Shown: piece by piece, positions 34,794 to 43,892 of the stretch | How the letters are laid out: the number at the start of each line of letters is the position of its first letter | Numbering within the stretch: position 1 is the stretch's first letter | DNA from: JBDGYW01 sp964518955 | Lineage (GTDB): Bacteria; Gemmatimonadota; Gemmatimonadetes; Gemmatimonadales; GWC2-71-9 | DNA: 64,000 nucleotides | Reading direction: 5' to 3' | NCBI GenBank assembly: GCA_964518955.1 | Contig: CAZFHS010000034.1 | Location: forward strand, 6,488 to 70,487 | The notes under the pieces: generated by a model | The model's input: only the letters and a program-made list of their open reading frames with translations | Database searches by the model: none | What the model was told of the DNA's origin: nothing | Position numbers and translations under genes: made by a program

Positions 34794-36017
34794 GTGAAAC
34801 ACCATCTCAGCAGAAGCCTATCTCTCATCGGGCCCGGCATCATGGTCGCTTCGGCTGTTTTGGGTCCAGGGACAATCGCGGTGGCGTCCACGATTGGTGC
34901 TGAATTCGGATATTCGCTGCTGTGGGTGCTGTTGATCACCACCATAGCGATGGTGACGTACATGGCAATGGCCACACGGATTGCCGTCGCTCAGGACCAG
35001 ACCGTTTTGCAGGTTATCTCGGACAGCTATGGCCGTTGGTTCGCAGCCCTGATTGGAATCTCCGCGTTCCTCGTTTGCGGGGCGTTTCAGTTTGGCAACA
35101 ACCTGGGTATCGCCACCGGCATGGCAGGCATCACCGGTCTTCAGGAGTGGATATTCCCCCTGTTTTTCTCTCCACTGGCTATGGTCATGCTGTTCCGGGC
35201 GAAAAACCTCTACAAGCTCCTCGAGAGGTTGATGATGGCCATGGTACTGATCATGATCGTCGCCTTTCTTGGGAATCTCGTCTTCGTCAAGCCTAATCCA
35301 ACTGAGGTGGCAATGGGTCTTGTTCCCACCTCGCTGCCAGAAAACTTTCTTCACGAGCTCGCTGCCCTTGTGGGTACCACTTTCAGCCTGGCTGCTTGCC
35401 TCTATCACAGCTATTTGATCCAGGAGAAGGGGTGCAAACGTGAAGATCTGAAGGACGCTTTGCAGAACACGGTCACCGCGGTTGTCGTGTTGGCCTTGAT
35501 CACAACTTTGGTTATTTGCACCTCCGCGGCATCGCTTTTTCCGGCAGGGATAGCAGTCGCGTCTGCCGCCGACATGGCCGTACAGCTAGGAGCACTCTTT
35601 GGACCATCTGCCAAGTACATCTTCAGCATGGGGCTGGTCGCAGCCGCCTTTTCATCCATGGTAGTAAACGCGCTCATCGGCGGGACTCTTCTTTCAGATA
35701 GTCTCGGGTGGGGCAAATCGATGCAGAGTTTCGGCCCACGTTTGTTTGCCGCAATCATTCTCTTGGCCGGCATGCTCGTCGCCGTCTTCTTCAGAGGTAA
35801 CATCGTTCATGCACTGGTCCTGGCTCAGGCCGCAACAGTCGTAGCGGTGCCTGCCATCGGATTGGGATTGTTCGTAGTTGTGAACGACAGGCGACTGATG
35901 GGTGACCTGCGGAACAATGTGCGGCAGAACAGCGTTGCGTTGATCGGCCTACTACTGGTGTTGACTATGGTTTGGTCAATCGCGCAAGAGCTGCTCGTAC
36001 GGCTTACGCATCAGTAG
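34794..36017 (+). CDS. Nramp-family-like transporter lacking canonical metal ligands
   Basis: 407 residues from a GTG at 34794 behind GAGGA; about 11 membrane helices. The fold is Nramp-like: GPGIMVASAVLGPGTIAVASTIGAEFGYSLLW in helix 1 and FQFGNNLG in helix 3. In true Mn/Fe transporters helix 1 carries DPGN and helix 6 has MPH; here the motifs read GPGT and LYHSY (ACLYHSYLIQEKGC), so both the Asp and Asn ligands and the Met are absent. This suggests an NRMT- or NrAT-like relative, or transport of something other than a transition metal. The following genes are for sugar-acid metabolism, which would suit an organic substrate, but that is inference. Confidence 0.8.
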   Translation: MKHHLSRSLSLIGPGIMVASAVLGPGTIAVASTIGAEFGYSLLWVLLITTIAMVTYMAMATRIAVAQDQTVLQVISDSYGRWFAALIGISAFLVCGAFQFGNNLGIATGMAGITGLQEWIFPLFFSPLAMVMLFRAKNLYKLLERLMMAMVLIMIVAFLGNLVFVKPNPTEVAMGLVPTSLPENFLHELAALVGTTFSLAACLYHSYLIQEKGCKREDLKDALQNTVTAVVVLALITTLVICTSAASLFPAGIAVASAADMAVQLGALFGPSAKYIFSMGLVAAAFSSMVVNALIGGTLLSDSLGWGKSMQSFGPRLFAAIILLAGMLVAVFFRGNIVHALVLAQAATVVAVPAIGLGLFVVVNDRRLMGDLRNNVRQNSVALIGLLLVLTMVWSIAQELLVRLTHQ

Positions 36018-36049
36018 GGATACATCTTTCAGAGAAGAGGGACCGAATA

Positions 36050-37087
36050 GTGAACGAGATGCGCAAGGCGATAGTTGATGTTGAGGAACTGGAGGATCTC
36101 CTCTCTGCGCCACCACCGGAGGTTGTCAGGCAATTCGCACAGCTGCAAGGCGACATCCTCATCCTTGGAGTTGGAGGCAAGATCGGGCCCTCACTGGCGT
36201 GCATGGCCAAGCGAGCGAGTGAGCGTGCAGGCGTTTCGAGGCGGATCTATGGTGTGTCGAGGTTCGCCTCAGAAAGCACCAGAGAGCACCTAGAGAAAAG
36301 TGGCATTGAGACGATTGCCGGAAACCTGCTCGACCAGAGTTTTCTGGATCAACTTCCGGACGCCACGAACGTCCTCTATCTGGCCGCACTCAAGTTCGGT
36401 GCTTCGACGCACAAACCAACGTTATGGGCAATGAACGTAATGCTGCCTGCTCTCGTTGCGGACAGATATCGCCATTCGAAAATCGTCGCTTATTCGAGTG
36501 GCAATGTATATCCATACGTTGACACCGAATCTGGCGGATGTACCGAGGCAGACACACCAGATCCTGTTGGAGAGTACGCTTTATCCGTCCTGGGCAGAGA
36601 ACGTATGTTCGAGTACGCTAGCCAAGAATACGGGACAGAAGTTGCAATCGTACGGCTAAACTATGCCGTGGAGATGCGCTATGGGGTGCTGGTCGATATC
36701 GGCCTCAAGGTGAAGCAGGGAACGCCGATTGACCTGCGAAATGGTCACGTAAATGTTATCTGGCAAGGCGACAACAACAGTATGACGCTACGTTGCCTAG
36801 ACCTCTGTGCGAGCCCCCCGAAGATCCTGAATGTCACAGGCCCCGAGATTCTCTCTGTCCGCGAGACCGCGAAACAAATCGGAGGACAGTTGGGGATAGA
36901 ACCGATATTCACGAATGAGGAATCCGGGAGCGCTCTACTGTCTAACGCATCTTTGGCCACACGTCTGTTTGGCCGTCCACGGGTTTCGGTAGAGCAGATG
37001 GTTTTTTGGATCACGGATTGGCTGCGAAGAGAACGGCCGCTCCTGAACAAACCCACTGAGTTCGAAGTAACGGACGGCAAATACTAG
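36050..37087 (+). CDS. NAD-dependent epimerase/dehydratase family protein
   Basis: 346 residues from the GTG at 36050, with GAGGGA upstream. The N-terminal 30 residues are helical; then the extended SDR Rossmann motif ILILGVGGKIGPSL (GxxGxxG) and a strand VLYLAALKFGAS. The active site is S-S (AYSSGNVYPYVD) with a later Tyr-x3-Lys-like EYALSVLGRERM, where Lys is replaced by Gly or Arg, so the classic YxxxK is degenerate. C-terminal residues FGRPRVSVEQMVFWITDWL suit NAD-sugar epimerases. It is 32 bases after the transporter and 12 before the DapA-like gene, so one operon. Loss of the catalytic Lys is worth checking. Confidence 0.78.
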   Translation: MNEMRKAIVDVEELEDLLSAPPPEVVRQFAQLQGDILILGVGGKIGPSLACMAKRASERAGVSRRIYGVSRFASESTREHLEKSGIETIAGNLLDQSFLDQLPDATNVLYLAALKFGASTHKPTLWAMNVMLPALVADRYRHSKIVAYSSGNVYPYVDTESGGCTEADTPDPVGEYALSVLGRERMFEYASQEYGTEVAIVRLNYAVEMRYGVLVDIGLKVKQGTPIDLRNGHVNVIWQGDNNSMTLRCLDLCASPPKILNVTGPEILSVRETAKQIGGQLGIEPIFTNEESGSALLSNASLATRLFGRPRVSVEQMVFWITDWLRRERPLLNKPTEFEVTDGKY

Positions 37088-37099
37088 CCAGGAGAGAGA

Positions 37100-38170
37100 A
37101 TGGCGAGTGGGATTCGGTTGCCGGCAGAGATAAACGCGCTGTTGCACAAAGGACAGGTGATTCCTGCGCATCCTTTGGCACTGAACGAGTCGCGAAAATT
37201 GGATGAGCGCCGGCAGCGCGCTTTGACCCGATACTATGTGGATGCCGGCGCCGGTGGAATTGCAGTCGGGGTTCACACGACTCAGTTCGAGATCCGCCGT
37301 CCCGAGGTCGGCCTGCTCAGACCGGTGCTGGAGTTGGCACGCGAAGAGATAGACAGATTCAGCGCATCCAACGGCAAGCCCATCATCAAGATCGCGGGTG
37401 TACTCGGTAACACGAATCAGGCAGGTGCCGAGGCCACGACGGCAGCTGACCTGGGATATCACGCCGCACTGCTGAGCCTCTCGGCGTTTCAGTCAGACTC
37501 CAATGAGACCCTCCTCGCACATGCGACCGAAATCGCACAGATCATCCCGCTAGTCGGGTTCTACCTTCAGCCTACCGTCGGTGGTCGAATCCTGGACTAT
37601 CGGTTCTGGCGAGAGTTTTGTGAGATCGAAAACGTGGTCGCAATCAAGATCGCGCCCTTCAACCGCTACCGGACGCTAGATGTGGTCCGCGCTGTGATCG
37701 ATTCGGGCCGAGCGGAACTCATCGCACTTTACACTGGGAACGACGACAACATAGTTCCAGACCTGCTCACCGTGTTCGAGTTGCCCTCGGGTGGCGCTGC
37801 CGTGAAGAAACGAATCGTAGGCGGCCTGTTGGGGCACTGGGCAGTGTGGACCGGTCGCACGGTACAACTGCTGGAGCGCATTCATAAAGCGTCGGAGCAA
37901 GAGCACGTCTCAGAGCTGTTGTCTTTGGGTGTAAAAATCACGGACTGCAACGCGGCCTTCTTCGACGCAGCAAATGATTTCAAGGGCAGCATTGTCGGTA
38001 TCCACGAAGTACTACGTCGGCAAGGGCTGCTGGAAGGAATTTGGACACTGGACCCGTCGGAAGGTCTCACTCAGGGCCAGAAACGTGAGATCGACCGCGT
38101 GTATGATACCTATCCCGACCTCAACGACGACGCCTTCGTGCATGAGAACTTGGATCGCTGGTTGGGATAG
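37100..38170 (+). CDS. DapA-family (dihydrodipicolinate synthase-like) aldolase
   Basis: 356 residues, longer than DapA (about 290) at the C-terminus. TIM-barrel segments are recognisable: HPLALNESRKLDERRQRALTRYYVDAGAGGI, IIKIAGVLGN, and the Schiff-base Lys183 in VVAIKIAPFNRY, preceded by Tyr155 (GFYLQP). Members cleave or form pyruvate-containing carbon-carbon bonds: keto-deoxy sugar-acid aldolases, dihydrodipicolinate synthase, or 5-keto-4-deoxy-glucarate dehydratase. In this operon with UxaA-, ManD- and TRAP-type genes nearby, cleavage of a keto-deoxy acid is the likely role. Ribosome site AGGAG precedes the ATG; 30 bases to the phosphatase. Confidence 0.85.
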   Translation: MASGIRLPAEINALLHKGQVIPAHPLALNESRKLDERRQRALTRYYVDAGAGGIAVGVHTTQFEIRRPEVGLLRPVLELAREEIDRFSASNGKPIIKIAGVLGNTNQAGAEATTAADLGYHAALLSLSAFQSDSNETLLAHATEIAQIIPLVGFYLQPTVGGRILDYRFWREFCEIENVVAIKIAPFNRYRTLDVVRAVIDSGRAELIALYTGNDDNIVPDLLTVFELPSGGAAVKKRIVGGLLGHWAVWTGRTVQLLERIHKASEQEHVSELLSLGVKITDCNAAFFDAANDFKGSIVGIHEVLRRQGLLEGIWTLDPSEGLTQGQKREIDRVYDTYPDLNDDAFVHENLDRWLG

Positions 38171-38200
38171 TGTCAGACCAACGAGCGGAAAGACGCTGAG

Positions 38201-40669
38201 ATGAATGATCCTTCTAGGAGAGAGTTCGTGCGGACAATCGCGGCGGCAACCGTATCGACGAGGTCACTCTCACAGTTGTCAAACCGCAGTACATCCAACG
38301 ATGTCTCTTGGTTTTCTGACGAACAAATTCGCGATCTGAGCAGCACCCCAGACCGCATCTGGATCGGCCCGGAGTTCTGGTGCAACCGGCTCGAGGACTG
38401 GCGTGTTAGAGACGGTCGCATCGAGTGCCTTGCGGACGATCCATTCCACGCGGTCAGAACAGTGCATCTCCTTACCAGGGAAGTCCAAAGCGGTGGCGGA
38501 ACTTTCCGACTTTCGACGCGTTCCGGAATCATCGCCCGCAACAATGGTAAAGGCTGGACCGGATTCTTGGTCGGCGCAGGTTCGGGAAAACTCGACTACA
38601 GGGCGGCCGCTCTAGTCCATTGCTCCAGCGGACCGGGGGGTGGGCTGTTGGCTGTGCTAAACACCGAGACAGGGCAACTCGAGTTCCGCGATATGGGCGT
38701 GGACTCTGCCGGGGCCGAATTCCCGGTCTTGGCAGTTTCACGTGGGCCATCCATTCCGTTTGACGAAGCGGGACTGCGTGTGGTTCTCGAGGTTACCACC
38801 GACGAGGCCGGTCGGTGTGCCCTCCGGCTAACCGCATTGGGACTGGATGACGATGAAGAGTTGGGAGCTGTCGTCCTCGAATCACGCAATGACGCAGACG
38901 TGTTGGGTTCGTTAGCACTCGTCTCGCACCCGGAAGGTGACGAAAGCGAAAGAGGAACCACCTTCTGGTGTTCCGAAATCCGGGCGGGCGGAGGGAAGCT
39001 GGTCGAGCATCCTGGAAGAGCCTTCGGTCCTCTGGCAGCTTGCCTCTACACGACGGCGAACAACACTCTGAAGATGACTGCGCAGTTCCTACCGCTCGGG
39101 CTTGACGTATTGGTGAGAGAGCCGCGGCAGCTTCTCACCCACCAGGCGACGCTGGAGTATCGTCCCGTAAACGGGGCGGATTCCTCCTGGATATCTGCTC
39201 AGACTACACGCATCAGGGCGATTGACCGTGGTGCGCACTTCCGCATCGAGGAATGGGACGACTCACGGGTTTGGGAATACCGAATTCGACTGCGCGGGTG
39301 GGAAGACCCAGTAGGACACGGTGTTTTCCGCAAGGATCCTGTAGACAAACCAGTCGTATCATGTGCGGCCCTGAGCTGCATGGGGGTCGTCGGCCTCACG
39401 GCCTACGCAAGGGACACTCGTTCCGGCCTGGATCCATACGCCGGTCGCTGGACCCCATCGAATGTGTGGTTTCCGCATGCTGACCTGGTCCGCAACATCA
39501 AAGCACACAACCCGGATGTCCTTTTTTTCACGGGCGACCAGATCTATGAGATCAAACCCACGCCACGTCCGTATACCGACCGTTTCCCCATTCTCGACTA
39601 TCTGTACAAGTGGTATCTCTGGTGTTGGTCCTTCGGAGAGCTGACTCGAGAAATCCCCTGCACGTGTCAGCTGGACGATCACGATGTCTACCAGGGCAAC
39701 CTGTGGGGCTGGTCGGGCCGGCTCAACATGACTGGTCGGAACAGTGATGGTGGCTACGAGCTGGATCCACTCTGCGTCAACGCCATCGTCAGCACTCAGT
39801 GTTCTCACATGCCCGACCCCTACGACCCTGTTCCTTCCGGAGAAGGGGTGAACAACTACTACACGGGGTTTTCTTACGGCGGGATAGGCATAGCGGTCCT
39901 CGAAGATCGGAAATTCAAAGCTCCAAGATCGGCGCTGAGCCCTCAAGACAGAGAGGACCTCGCCAATATCGACTGGACGAAGTACGAAGATCTGCCACTA
40001 CTCGGAGCCAAGCAGGAGAAGTTCCTCGAGGAGTGGGGCCGTTACTCAGGCGTTTCAGAAATGAAACTCGTTGTGAGCCAAACTATCTACGCATCAGCTC
40101 ATACGGATAGGGACGGCAGGGGAGTCATCGGTGCCGATTTCGATTCCAACGGCTTTCCCAAACCCGCGAGGGATAGGGCGGTCGACCTGTTTCGCCGTGC
40201 CGGCGCCTTGGTGATTAGCGGAGACCAACACCTGGCCACAGTGATGCAGCTCGGAATCGAAGAAACCCGCGACAGTGTCTATCAGTTCTGCGTTCCTGCG
40301 GTGGGGAACATCTTCTGGAGATATTTCTACCCGGCCGAACCTGGCTTGAACCGCGATCCCGAGACTCCTGACTACACAGGAGATTTCTTGGACGGATTCG
40401 GCAATCACTTTCGGATGATCGCAGTGGCCAACCCGCAGGAACTTGATGTATATCAGGCCGGAATGCCTGGATGGATGGATTTTCCCTCCAGACCGAGGCC
40501 AAACCGAAGCGAAAACAGATACTGTAAAGGCGAGGGATACGGGATCGTTCGTTTCGACAAAACGAAACGACAGGTGAGCATCGAATGCTGGCCGCACGAC
40601 AAAACGCCGCCAAGCGACGGATCCGGCAGCGGGCAGTTTGCCGGTTGGCCGATTGAAGTCCGCCTTTAA
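38201..40669 (+). CDS. PhoD-type metallophosphatase with Tat-like signal and lectin-like N-terminus
   Basis: 822 residues. The start MNDPSRREFVRTIAAAT is a twin-arginine-type signal. Residues about 45-280 look like a concanavalin-like sandwich (RSGIIARNNGKGWTGFLVGAGSGKLDYRAA..), then a fibronectin-like PhoD N-domain (about 300-380). The metal-binding phosphodiesterase domain has TGDQIYE (about 444), LDDHDVYQGN (about 490) and SGDQH (about 673). PhoD enzymes use Fe and Ca to release phosphate from diesters and monoesters in the periplasm. It is last in the run from the transporter and converges with uxaA (4 bases between stops). Substrate may be a phosphorylated sugar or teichoic-like polymer. 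Confidence 0.85.
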   Translation: MNDPSRREFVRTIAAATVSTRSLSQLSNRSTSNDVSWFSDEQIRDLSSTPDRIWIGPEFWCNRLEDWRVRDGRIECLADDPFHAVRTVHLLTREVQSGGGTFRLSTRSGIIARNNGKGWTGFLVGAGSGKLDYRAAALVHCSSGPGGGLLAVLNTETGQLEFRDMGVDSAGAEFPVLAVSRGPSIPFDEAGLRVVLEVTTDEAGRCALRLTALGLDDDEELGAVVLESRNDADVLGSLALVSHPEGDESERGTTFWCSEIRAGGGKLVEHPGRAFGPLAACLYTTANNTLKMTAQFLPLGLDVLVREPRQLLTHQATLEYRPVNGADSSWISAQTTRIRAIDRGAHFRIEEWDDSRVWEYRIRLRGWEDPVGHGVFRKDPVDKPVVSCAALSCMGVVGLTAYARDTRSGLDPYAGRWTPSNVWFPHADLVRNIKAHNPDVLFFTGDQIYEIKPTPRPYTDRFPILDYLYKWYLWCWSFGELTREIPCTCQLDDHDVYQGNLWGWSGRLNMTGRNSDGGYELDPLCVNAIVSTQCSHMPDPYDPVPSGEGVNNYYTGFSYGGIGIAVLEDRKFKAPRSALSPQDREDLANIDWTKYEDLPLLGAKQEKFLEEWGRYSGVSEMKLVVSQTIYASAHTDRDGRGVIGADFDSNGFPKPARDRAVDLFRRAGALVISGDQHLATVMQLGIEETRDSVYQFCVPAVGNIFWRYFYPAEPGLNRDPETPDYTGDFLDGFGNHFRMIAVANPQELDVYQAGMPGWMDFPSRPRPNRSENRYCKGEGYGIVRFDKTKRQVSIECWPHDKTPPSDGSGSGQFAGWPIEVRL

Positions 40670-40673
40670 AAGG

Positions 40674-42167
40674 TCAGTGAGTCACACCTGTCTTCCAGAT
40701 GGCAATGCCTCGATTGTCCACCACCTCATTTCTCGTCTGGATTCGCCCACTGGCGACATGAAGCAGCAAGTCGAGTAGGTCTGCCTCCAGGTGGTCAACT
40801 GCCGAGGTTCCGTCCGCAATCGTCCCGGCGTTGAAATCTATCCAGGCAGGCTTTCTCTCCATGACCGGCGTATTCGTGGAAATCTTGATAGTTGGCACCG
40901 GCGATCCCAACGGAGTTCCGCGACCAGTCGTGAACATGATTGCAGTTGCTCCCGCAGCCACCAACGCAGTGCTAGAGACCGCATCGTTTCCCGGAGTATC
41001 TAGAAGCGAAAGTCCGGGAACCTTCTTTCGACTGCCGTATCTCAACACTTCAGCAATCGGCGAAACACCTCCCTTTCTGATCGCCCCTAGCGACTTCTCC
41101 TCCAACGTGGTCAATCCCCCCTCGAGATTCCCAGGCGAGGGGTTTTCATATATCGGAAGGCCGAGATCAGTAAAGTGTCTCTTGTGGTTGTTAATGAGTT
41201 GCACGATATCTGCGAAAACAACCTCATCAGTTGCACGGTTCATGATCGTTTGTTCGGCACCAAACATCTCGGGCACCTCACTCAGGATCGCCCCACCACC
41301 CTCCGCGACGATCCGATCTGCTACCTGGCCGATCAGCGGATTGGCGGTTATCCCACTCAACGCGTCTGATCCCCCGCACTCGAGACCGACCACAAGCTCG
41401 GAGACGGGGCACTCTGTACGTGTGTCGTGCTCAATAACCTGCGCCAGCTCGCGCACGGCACTCACACCATGCTCGAATTCATCTTCCACATCTTGCGAGT
41501 TGAAATACTTGAATCGGCTCGGATCTATTTCGTTGGCAGCCTGGAGCTGGCTTTCGATCTGGTTGTTCTCACAGCCCAATCCGAGAAGCAGTACTCCTCC
41601 AGCGTTCGGATTCTGCATCAAACCGGCCAAAATGCGCCGAGTGTTCTCCAAGTCGTCGCCCGATTGGCTGCATCCGTAAGGATGGCCGAAGGCAAAAACG
41701 CCATCGATGCCTCGCACGAAGTGTTCGGTACACGCGCGGGCGATCGATTCGGCAGTGTTGTTGACGCATACCACGGTGGGGAGTATCCAGATTTCGTTCC
41801 GCGTTCCCACAGCCCCATTCGAGCGGCGGTATCCGTCAAAAGTGAGCCCTTTAGAACTCTCGTGTTCTGCGGCAGCGTCGGGCTCGTACAGATACGACAT
41901 CACTTCCGATAGCCCGGTCCTGAGGTTGTGCGAGTGCACCCAACTACCGCGCCTGACTGACTGCGACGTCTCTCCGATGGGTGCACCGTACTTCAGTGCC
42001 AGTTCGCCGAAGCCCATGTCCTCCAGTGCGATTTTGTGAAAGGCGGGTACCGCTTCGCCGGCAACGATTGGCCTGCCGTCTACGAGCACCGCAGTTCCAG
42101 CCGCGACTGGCTCGAGCACAACGGCGACGTTGTCTGTAGGATGCAGCTTCAGGCCCAAAGGCTTCAA
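40674..42167 (-). CDS. uxaA: Altronate dehydratase-type UxaA (single-chain)
   Basis: 497 residues from a TTG at 42167, favoured because GGAG lies 8 bases before it and a longer GTG start (42218) would run into the divergent SDR. An N-terminal SAF-like domain (LKLHPTDNVAVVLEPV.., HSHNLRTGL) precedes the large dehydratase domain with cysteines expected to hold iron (GYRRSNGAVGTRNE, CVNNTAES, GHPYGCSQSGDD, ECGGSDALSG, GAEQTIMNRA). UxaA dehydrates D-altronate to 2-keto-3-deoxygluconate in the Fe-dependent UxaA/GarD family. Full length suggests a single-chain enzyme rather than the split UxaA1/UxaA2. It is divergent from the SDR, sharing the 42168-42245 region. Confidence 0.87.
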   Translation of the reverse strand: MKPLGLKLHPTDNVAVVLEPVAAGTAVLVDGRPIVAGEAVPAFHKIALEDMGFGELALKYGAPIGETSQSVRRGSWVHSHNLRTGLSEVMSYLYEPDAAAEHESSKGLTFDGYRRSNGAVGTRNEIWILPTVVCVNNTAESIARACTEHFVRGIDGVFAFGHPYGCSQSGDDLENTRRILAGLMQNPNAGGVLLLGLGCENNQIESQLQAANEIDPSRFKYFNSQDVEDEFEHGVSAVRELAQVIEHDTRTECPVSELVVGLECGGSDALSGITANPLIGQVADRIVAEGGGAILSEVPEMFGAEQTIMNRATDEVVFADIVQLINNHKRHFTDLGLPIYENPSPGNLEGGLTTLEEKSLGAIRKGGVSPIAEVLRYGSRKKVPGLSLLDTPGNDAVSSTALVAAGATAIMFTTGRGTPLGSPVPTIKISTNTPVMERKPAWIDFNAGTIADGTSAVDHLEADLLDLLLHVASGRIQTRNEVVDNRGIAIWKTGVTH

Positions 42168-42245
42168 GGATCTTACTCCGGCAAGTACTTTCGGATAATA
42201 TAGCCCCGGTCGTTCCACCGCTCCTTTTTGCCTCGGAGTTCAGAT

Positions 42246-43022
42246 ATGGGCTTTGCCCCCCTCGACCTCACGGGACGTACCGCCGTCGTATTGGGCGGCG
42301 CTTCAGGGATTGGCCGTGCAATTGCCAACGGCTTTGCATTGGCCGGCGCAGACGTGATTCCGAGTTCGCGGCGTGCCGACATGGTCGCGGCCACCGCCGA
42401 CGAAATCGAGGCGCACGGGCGTCGTTCTCTGCGCGAAACTGTCGACGTGAGCGATATTGTGTCGATCCGGCGACTGCTCGGCGTATGCGTTGACGAATTC
42501 GGCGGCGTCGACATCCTCGTGAACAGTGCTGGAACCACGAAAAAGGTATCCACCTTGGAGATGGACCCATCCGACTGGAACCGCATCATTGAGGTGAACC
42601 TCACCGGTACGCTGCTGTCCTGCATGGCCTTCGGCGAACACATGATGGAGCGCGGCTGGGGCCGCATCATCAACATTGCCTCCATCGCGTCGTACGTCGG
42701 CCTCTACCAGGTGGCCGCATATGGCGCAAGCAAAGCAGGCGTTGTTGGACTCACCAAGACTCTCGCCGTGGAATGGGCTGCCAAGGGAGTATGTGTGAAC
42801 GCGATAGCGCCGGGTGTGTTTCCGACCGATCTCAACAGGCATCTCTTAGAGGGAACTGAACGAGGCGCCGAGTTGATCATGCGAACTCCGATGCGTCGGT
42901 TCGGCAAAGTGGAGGAATTGGTGGGGGCGGCGATCTTTCTCGCCTCCGAGTCAGCCAGTTTCGTGACGGGAGAAGTGATCGCAGTTGACGGCGGATTCCT
43001 ATCTAGCGGCGTGAACCAATGA
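42246..43022 (+). CDS. Short-chain dehydrogenase/reductase (sugar-acid type)
   Basis: 258 residues from the ATG at 42246 (CGGAG seven bases upstream; a GTG or other start at 42228 would add six). Classic SDR: LGGASGIGRAIA (TGxxxGIG type), NSAGTTKK (NNAG variant), catalytic Ser in NIASIASYVG, Y-x-x-x-K as YGASKAG, and PGVFPTDLN. The PGVFPTDL loop and ISxxRR-like SSRR resemble gluconate 5-dehydrogenase or 2-keto-3-deoxygluconate reductases. It likely interconverts a keto and hydroxy sugar acid with NAD(P). Its stop overlaps the IolB-like start by four bases (ATGA), so they are coupled. Confidence 0.9.
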   Translation: MGFAPLDLTGRTAVVLGGASGIGRAIANGFALAGADVIPSSRRADMVAATADEIEAHGRRSLRETVDVSDIVSIRRLLGVCVDEFGGVDILVNSAGTTKKVSTLEMDPSDWNRIIEVNLTGTLLSCMAFGEHMMERGWGRIINIASIASYVGLYQVAAYGASKAGVVGLTKTLAVEWAAKGVCVNAIAPGVFPTDLNRHLLEGTERGAELIMRTPMRRFGKVEELVGAAIFLASESASFVTGEVIAVDGGFLSSGVNQ

Positions 43023-43837
43023 GAGACAGCATAGTCTGGGGCGGCAAACCCCGAGTCTTGGCCGAAACGCTTTTTCGTGCCCCTCGTCAGAACGGCATGC
43101 AGGCAATCCAAACATGTGGCGAAGGTGGCACCAAGGAGCTGAGTAGCTGGCGAGTGAGGCTCGACGCAAACGAAAGCGTCGTGTTTCGCAGCCAGGGTAC
43201 AGAGGCAGTGTTGGTGCTCCAGGAGGGCGCGGGGACCTTGGAGATAGCGGGCAGCACACACGATGTGAGTCGCAAAAACGTCTTCGAAGAACGTGCGACA
43301 GCGATGTATGTGCCGCCAAAGAAAAGCCTGGTCATCTCTGCGGCCGGTTTCTTCGAATGCATTATCGTGACTGCCCCGGCCGATTTCGGAAATGCGCCGG
43401 CGCTGTTGACCCCCGATCAGATAGCGGTCAATCAACGTGGTTCGGATAGCTACGCTCGCGAAGTTCATGACATATTCGTGAACGATGCCTCGGTGACTCG
43501 CCTGCTAGTAGGCGAGACGTACAATCCCCCAGGGAACTGGAGCAGCTACCCACCTCACAAACACGACGGGAAGGACGGAGAACCGCAACTCGAGGAGGTC
43601 TACCACTACCGTGTGGACCCTCCTTCTGGTTTTGGACATCAGGCGCTTTACACCGCCGACGGAGAATCAATAACGCACATGGTGCGGGACGGCGACGCGG
43701 TTACGATTCCATACGGATACCACCCTGTATCCGCTCCACCGGGATATCGCCTGTATTACCTGTGGGCCTTGGTCGGCGAGCAGAGAAAATTGGCGGTATA
43801 CGAAGATCCACAGCACAGCTGGGTGACCGACGGATGA
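43019..43837 (+). CDS. iolB: IolB-like (5-deoxy-glucuronate isomerase family) bicupin
   Basis: 272 residues, the usual length for IolB. The second cupin has the family signature: NPPGNWSSYPPHKHDGKDGEPQLEEVYHYR (spread over about 175-205), PPSGFGHQALY and IPYGYHPVSAPPGYRLYYLW, with the metal His/His/Glu/His pattern. In inositol catabolism IolB isomerises 5-deoxy-glucuronate. Here no iolC, iolD, iolE or iolG lies beside it; the partners are an SDR, ManD and a TRAP transporter. It may therefore serve as a KduI-like isomerase for uronates. Overlaps the SDR by four bases; 55 bases to ManD. Confidence 0.82.
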   Translation: MRDSIVWGGKPRVLAETLFRAPRQNGMQAIQTCGEGGTKELSSWRVRLDANESVVFRSQGTEAVLVLQEGAGTLEIAGSTHDVSRKNVFEERATAMYVPPKKSLVISAAGFFECIIVTAPADFGNAPALLTPDQIAVNQRGSDSYAREVHDIFVNDASVTRLLVGETYNPPGNWSSYPPHKHDGKDGEPQLEEVYHYRVDPPSGFGHQALYTADGESITHMVRDGDAVTIPYGYHPVSAPPGYRLYYLWALVGEQRKLAVYEDPQHSWVTDG

Positions 43838-43892
43838 TTGGGTCACCCGTTACGATGCTGGCGCAATCCTGCGCGAGAGAGGTGAGCTGACC

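Noticed and set aside
40831..41679. Plus-strand open frame opposite uxaA
   Set aside because: Antisense to conserved UxaA sequence; Ser/Pro-rich translation without domains.
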